DNA of 26,363 nucleotides, from contig CAAFVM010000024.1 in assembly GCA_900766495.1 (NCBI GenBank), positions 1-26,363 on the forward strand, in the 5' to 3' direction. Under the pieces are notes generated by a model. It was not told where the DNA came from. It ran no database searches and saw only the letters and a list, made by a program, of their open reading frames with translations. Of this stretch, positions 25,141-26,363 are shown in pieces. This stretch comes from Clostridia bacterium (GTDB taxonomy: Bacteria; Bacillota; Clostridia; Christensenellales; Borkfalkiaceae). The translations under genes were made by a program, and so were the position numbers. The stretch's first letter is position 1. Each line of letters opens with the position of its first letter.

Positions 25141-26019
25141 ATGCCGCAAAGCTTTGAAATAATGGCGCTTTCAAAAAGCATTATTTGCCGAAAATATTCC
25201 ACGCCGAACCGCCCGCACGTTCATCTGCAATGGGAACTCATCGTTTTCGAAAAGGGCGAAACCGACAACGTGGTAAACGACAAGCATTTTAACGCTACCC
25301 CCGGCGACGTGTTTTTGCTCGGAGTGCCGCACACTCACGCCATATCGTTTAAAACAACTCCGCACCTGCACAGGGATTTTTATTTTTCGGACGAGCAGGT
25401 TAAAGCCGCTTGCGACATGATTGACGAGGGACTGTTCGCTCGCATATCTACGTGCGAGGAGCTTGTAACCTTTCATTTGCCGTCCAGTTCGTTTCACGCG
25501 GTTATTAAGCAAGCCGACAAAATCGATTCGTTGTTGCTTATGTCGCAAAAAGAGAACAATCTTTCGGTTGACGCTTTGCAACGCATAACCTTTTCGGTTT
25601 TGCACTTCGTTCTGGGGCTTTACCAAACCAACAAATACTTGGGCAATCCGAATTACCCAAAATGGATGCTCGACGTTTTGCAAAGCCTTTCTTTGCCCGA
25701 AAATTTTACCCGTCCCGTAAGCGAAATTGTTTCTTCAACATATTATTCGCACGCAACGGTTTCAAACGCGTTTAAAAAATACCTCGGCGTTACCTTGCTC
25801 GAATACGTTGTGGACTTGCGCCTTGAATATGCAGCCGAGCTTTTAACCAACACAAATCAAACAGCGCTTGAAATTTCGTCCGCCGTGGGTTACGATTCGT
25901 TTTCTTATTTTATAAAACAGTTTAAACGCAAATACAGGGTTACTCCGCTTCAATACAGATTGCAAAGTCCCAGCGGCAAAAGCGCTAAAAAAGCTACCCC
26001 CCCCCCTGCTGAACATTGA
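25141..26019 (+). CDS. AraC-family transcriptional regulator
   Basis: 292 residues. An N-terminal cupin-like sensor domain (about 10-110: RPHVHLQWELIVFEKGE, TPGDVFLLGVPHTHAI) precedes a helical linker and a C-terminal pair of helix-turn-helix motifs (about 193-277: SHATVSNAFKKYLGVTLLEYV, ALEISSAVGYDSFSYFIKQFKRKY, then VTPLQYR). This is the classical sugar-responsive AraC/XylS layout. It is divergent from the CBM protein gene and near the glycan operon, so it is the obvious candidate activator, by inference. ATG start with AAGGAA about eleven bases upstream. The last codons contain ten consecutive C (25997-26006), which could slip and alter only the extreme C-terminus. Confidence 0.92.
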   Translation: MPQSFEIMALSKSIICRKYSTPNRPHVHLQWELIVFEKGETDNVVNDKHFNATPGDVFLLGVPHTHAISFKTTPHLHRDFYFSDEQVKAACDMIDEGLFARISTCEELVTFHLPSSSFHAVIKQADKIDSLLLMSQKENNLSVDALQRITFSVLHFVLGLYQTNKYLGNPNYPKWMLDVLQSLSLPENFTRPVSEIVSSTYYSHATVSNAFKKYLGVTLLEYVVDLRLEYAAELLTNTNQTALEISSAVGYDSFSYFIKQFKRKYRVTPLQYRLQSPSGKSAKKATPPPAEH

Positions 26020-26160
26020 TTTTATTCGGCTTTTTTATATGCTTGCCTTTTCGCGTTTTTATATGTATTTTTTAAAGCGGTTTACAGCAAAAGCCGCCGT
26101 ATATGTCGATTAACTCGTGTTTTGTTATTGTTACAATGGAGGTAATCGAGCCGCCGCGTT

Positions 26161-26198
26161 CGTTTCCACGAGATTCCTCGGCTTCGCTCGGAATGACA
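26161..26198 (+). repeat. Dispersed repeat (GAATGACA type)
   Basis: CGTTTCCACGAGATTCCTCG followed by GCTTCGCTCGGAATGACAG. It matches 25021-25059 almost exactly and 9987-10023 closely. Apart from the short motif at 26096-26114 and these repeats, 26020-26363 holds nothing recognisable. Confidence 0.85.
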
Positions 26199-26243
26199 GC
26201 GGGAATATTTCATGGAAAAAAACGCACTCAAAATGACAGGAGC

Positions 26244-26275
26244 GCGGGCGACCGGTGGTCGCCCCTACAGAAAAC
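26244..26275. repeat. Dispersed hairpin repeat (GGGCGACC type), copy 2
   Basis: GGGCGACC-GGT-GGTCGCCC and CCTACAGAAAAC, matching 9788-9819. Confidence 0.8.
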
Positions 26276-26317
26276 AATTACAAAAGCTTATTTTTGTCAC
26301 TCGCTACCTTTGTTTTT

Positions 26318-26363
26318 TGTCATGTTGAGCGTAGTCGAAAGGTCTCGCGGAAGCGAACAGAAA
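26318..26363 (+). repeat. Dispersed repeat (TGTCATGTTGAGC type), runs off the window
   Basis: TGTCATGTTGAGCGTAGTCG followed by AAAGGTCTCGCGGAAGCG; compare 9862-9889 and 24900-24936. Confidence 0.8.

Overview
The window looks like a chromosomal segment of an uncultured anaerobic, low-to-mid GC gut clostridium (Bacillota/Clostridia, perhaps near Christensenellales; the rank below class is a guess). Evidence: spo0A and sigH are present, the mrnC-rlmB-sigH order is the conserved Firmicutes one, AGGAG-type ribosome binding sites are strong, and sugar uptake is of the Gram-positive lipoprotein ABC type.

Layout. (1) 1-230: the last 29 codons of a plus-strand gene that resembles the tail of a large serine recombinase, then an intrinsic terminator. 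(2) 342-6440, all minus strand: mrnC, rlmB, sigH, dnaX, ybaB/ebfC, recR and spo0A. The Spo0A is unusual: its DNA-binding half is conserved, but Ser55 replaces the phospho-accepting aspartate. (3) 6459-9185 (minus): a putative envelope operon of two lipoproteins and a small membrane protein resembling an ECF-transporter S component. It is preceded by a near-consensus promoter (9547-9576) and a leader of about 290 nt with several perfect long-range helices, a terminator and a mutually exclusive antiterminator: a strong riboswitch candidate of unresolved class. (4) 9580-10187: mosaic dispersed repeats. (5) 10188-21334 (minus): a glycan-utilisation operon in transcription order: a 1753-residue multi-CBM surface glycosidase with a GH42-like clan-A core, a sugar-binding lipoprotein, two ABC permeases and a cytoplasmic GH106-like alpha-L-rhamnosidase, ending in a 9-bp terminator. 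(6) 21335-21844: repeats and a terminator. (7) 21845-24667 (minus): a 940-residue surface protein with CBM-like and InlB-type repeats but no visible enzyme domain. (8) 25141-26019 (plus): an AraC-family regulator with its own promoter. (9) 26020-26363: more dispersed repeats.

Proposed integration: the AraC protein probably controls the glycan genes. The surface glycosidase and the CBM protein bind and cut a polysaccharide, the ABC system imports oligosaccharides (its ATPase must be encoded elsewhere), and the GH106-like enzyme removes rhamnose inside the cell. A rhamnose/galactose-containing plant glycan is the likeliest substrate, by inference only. The dispersed repeats occur only in the accessory half (after about 9.6 kb) and lie between its transcription units.
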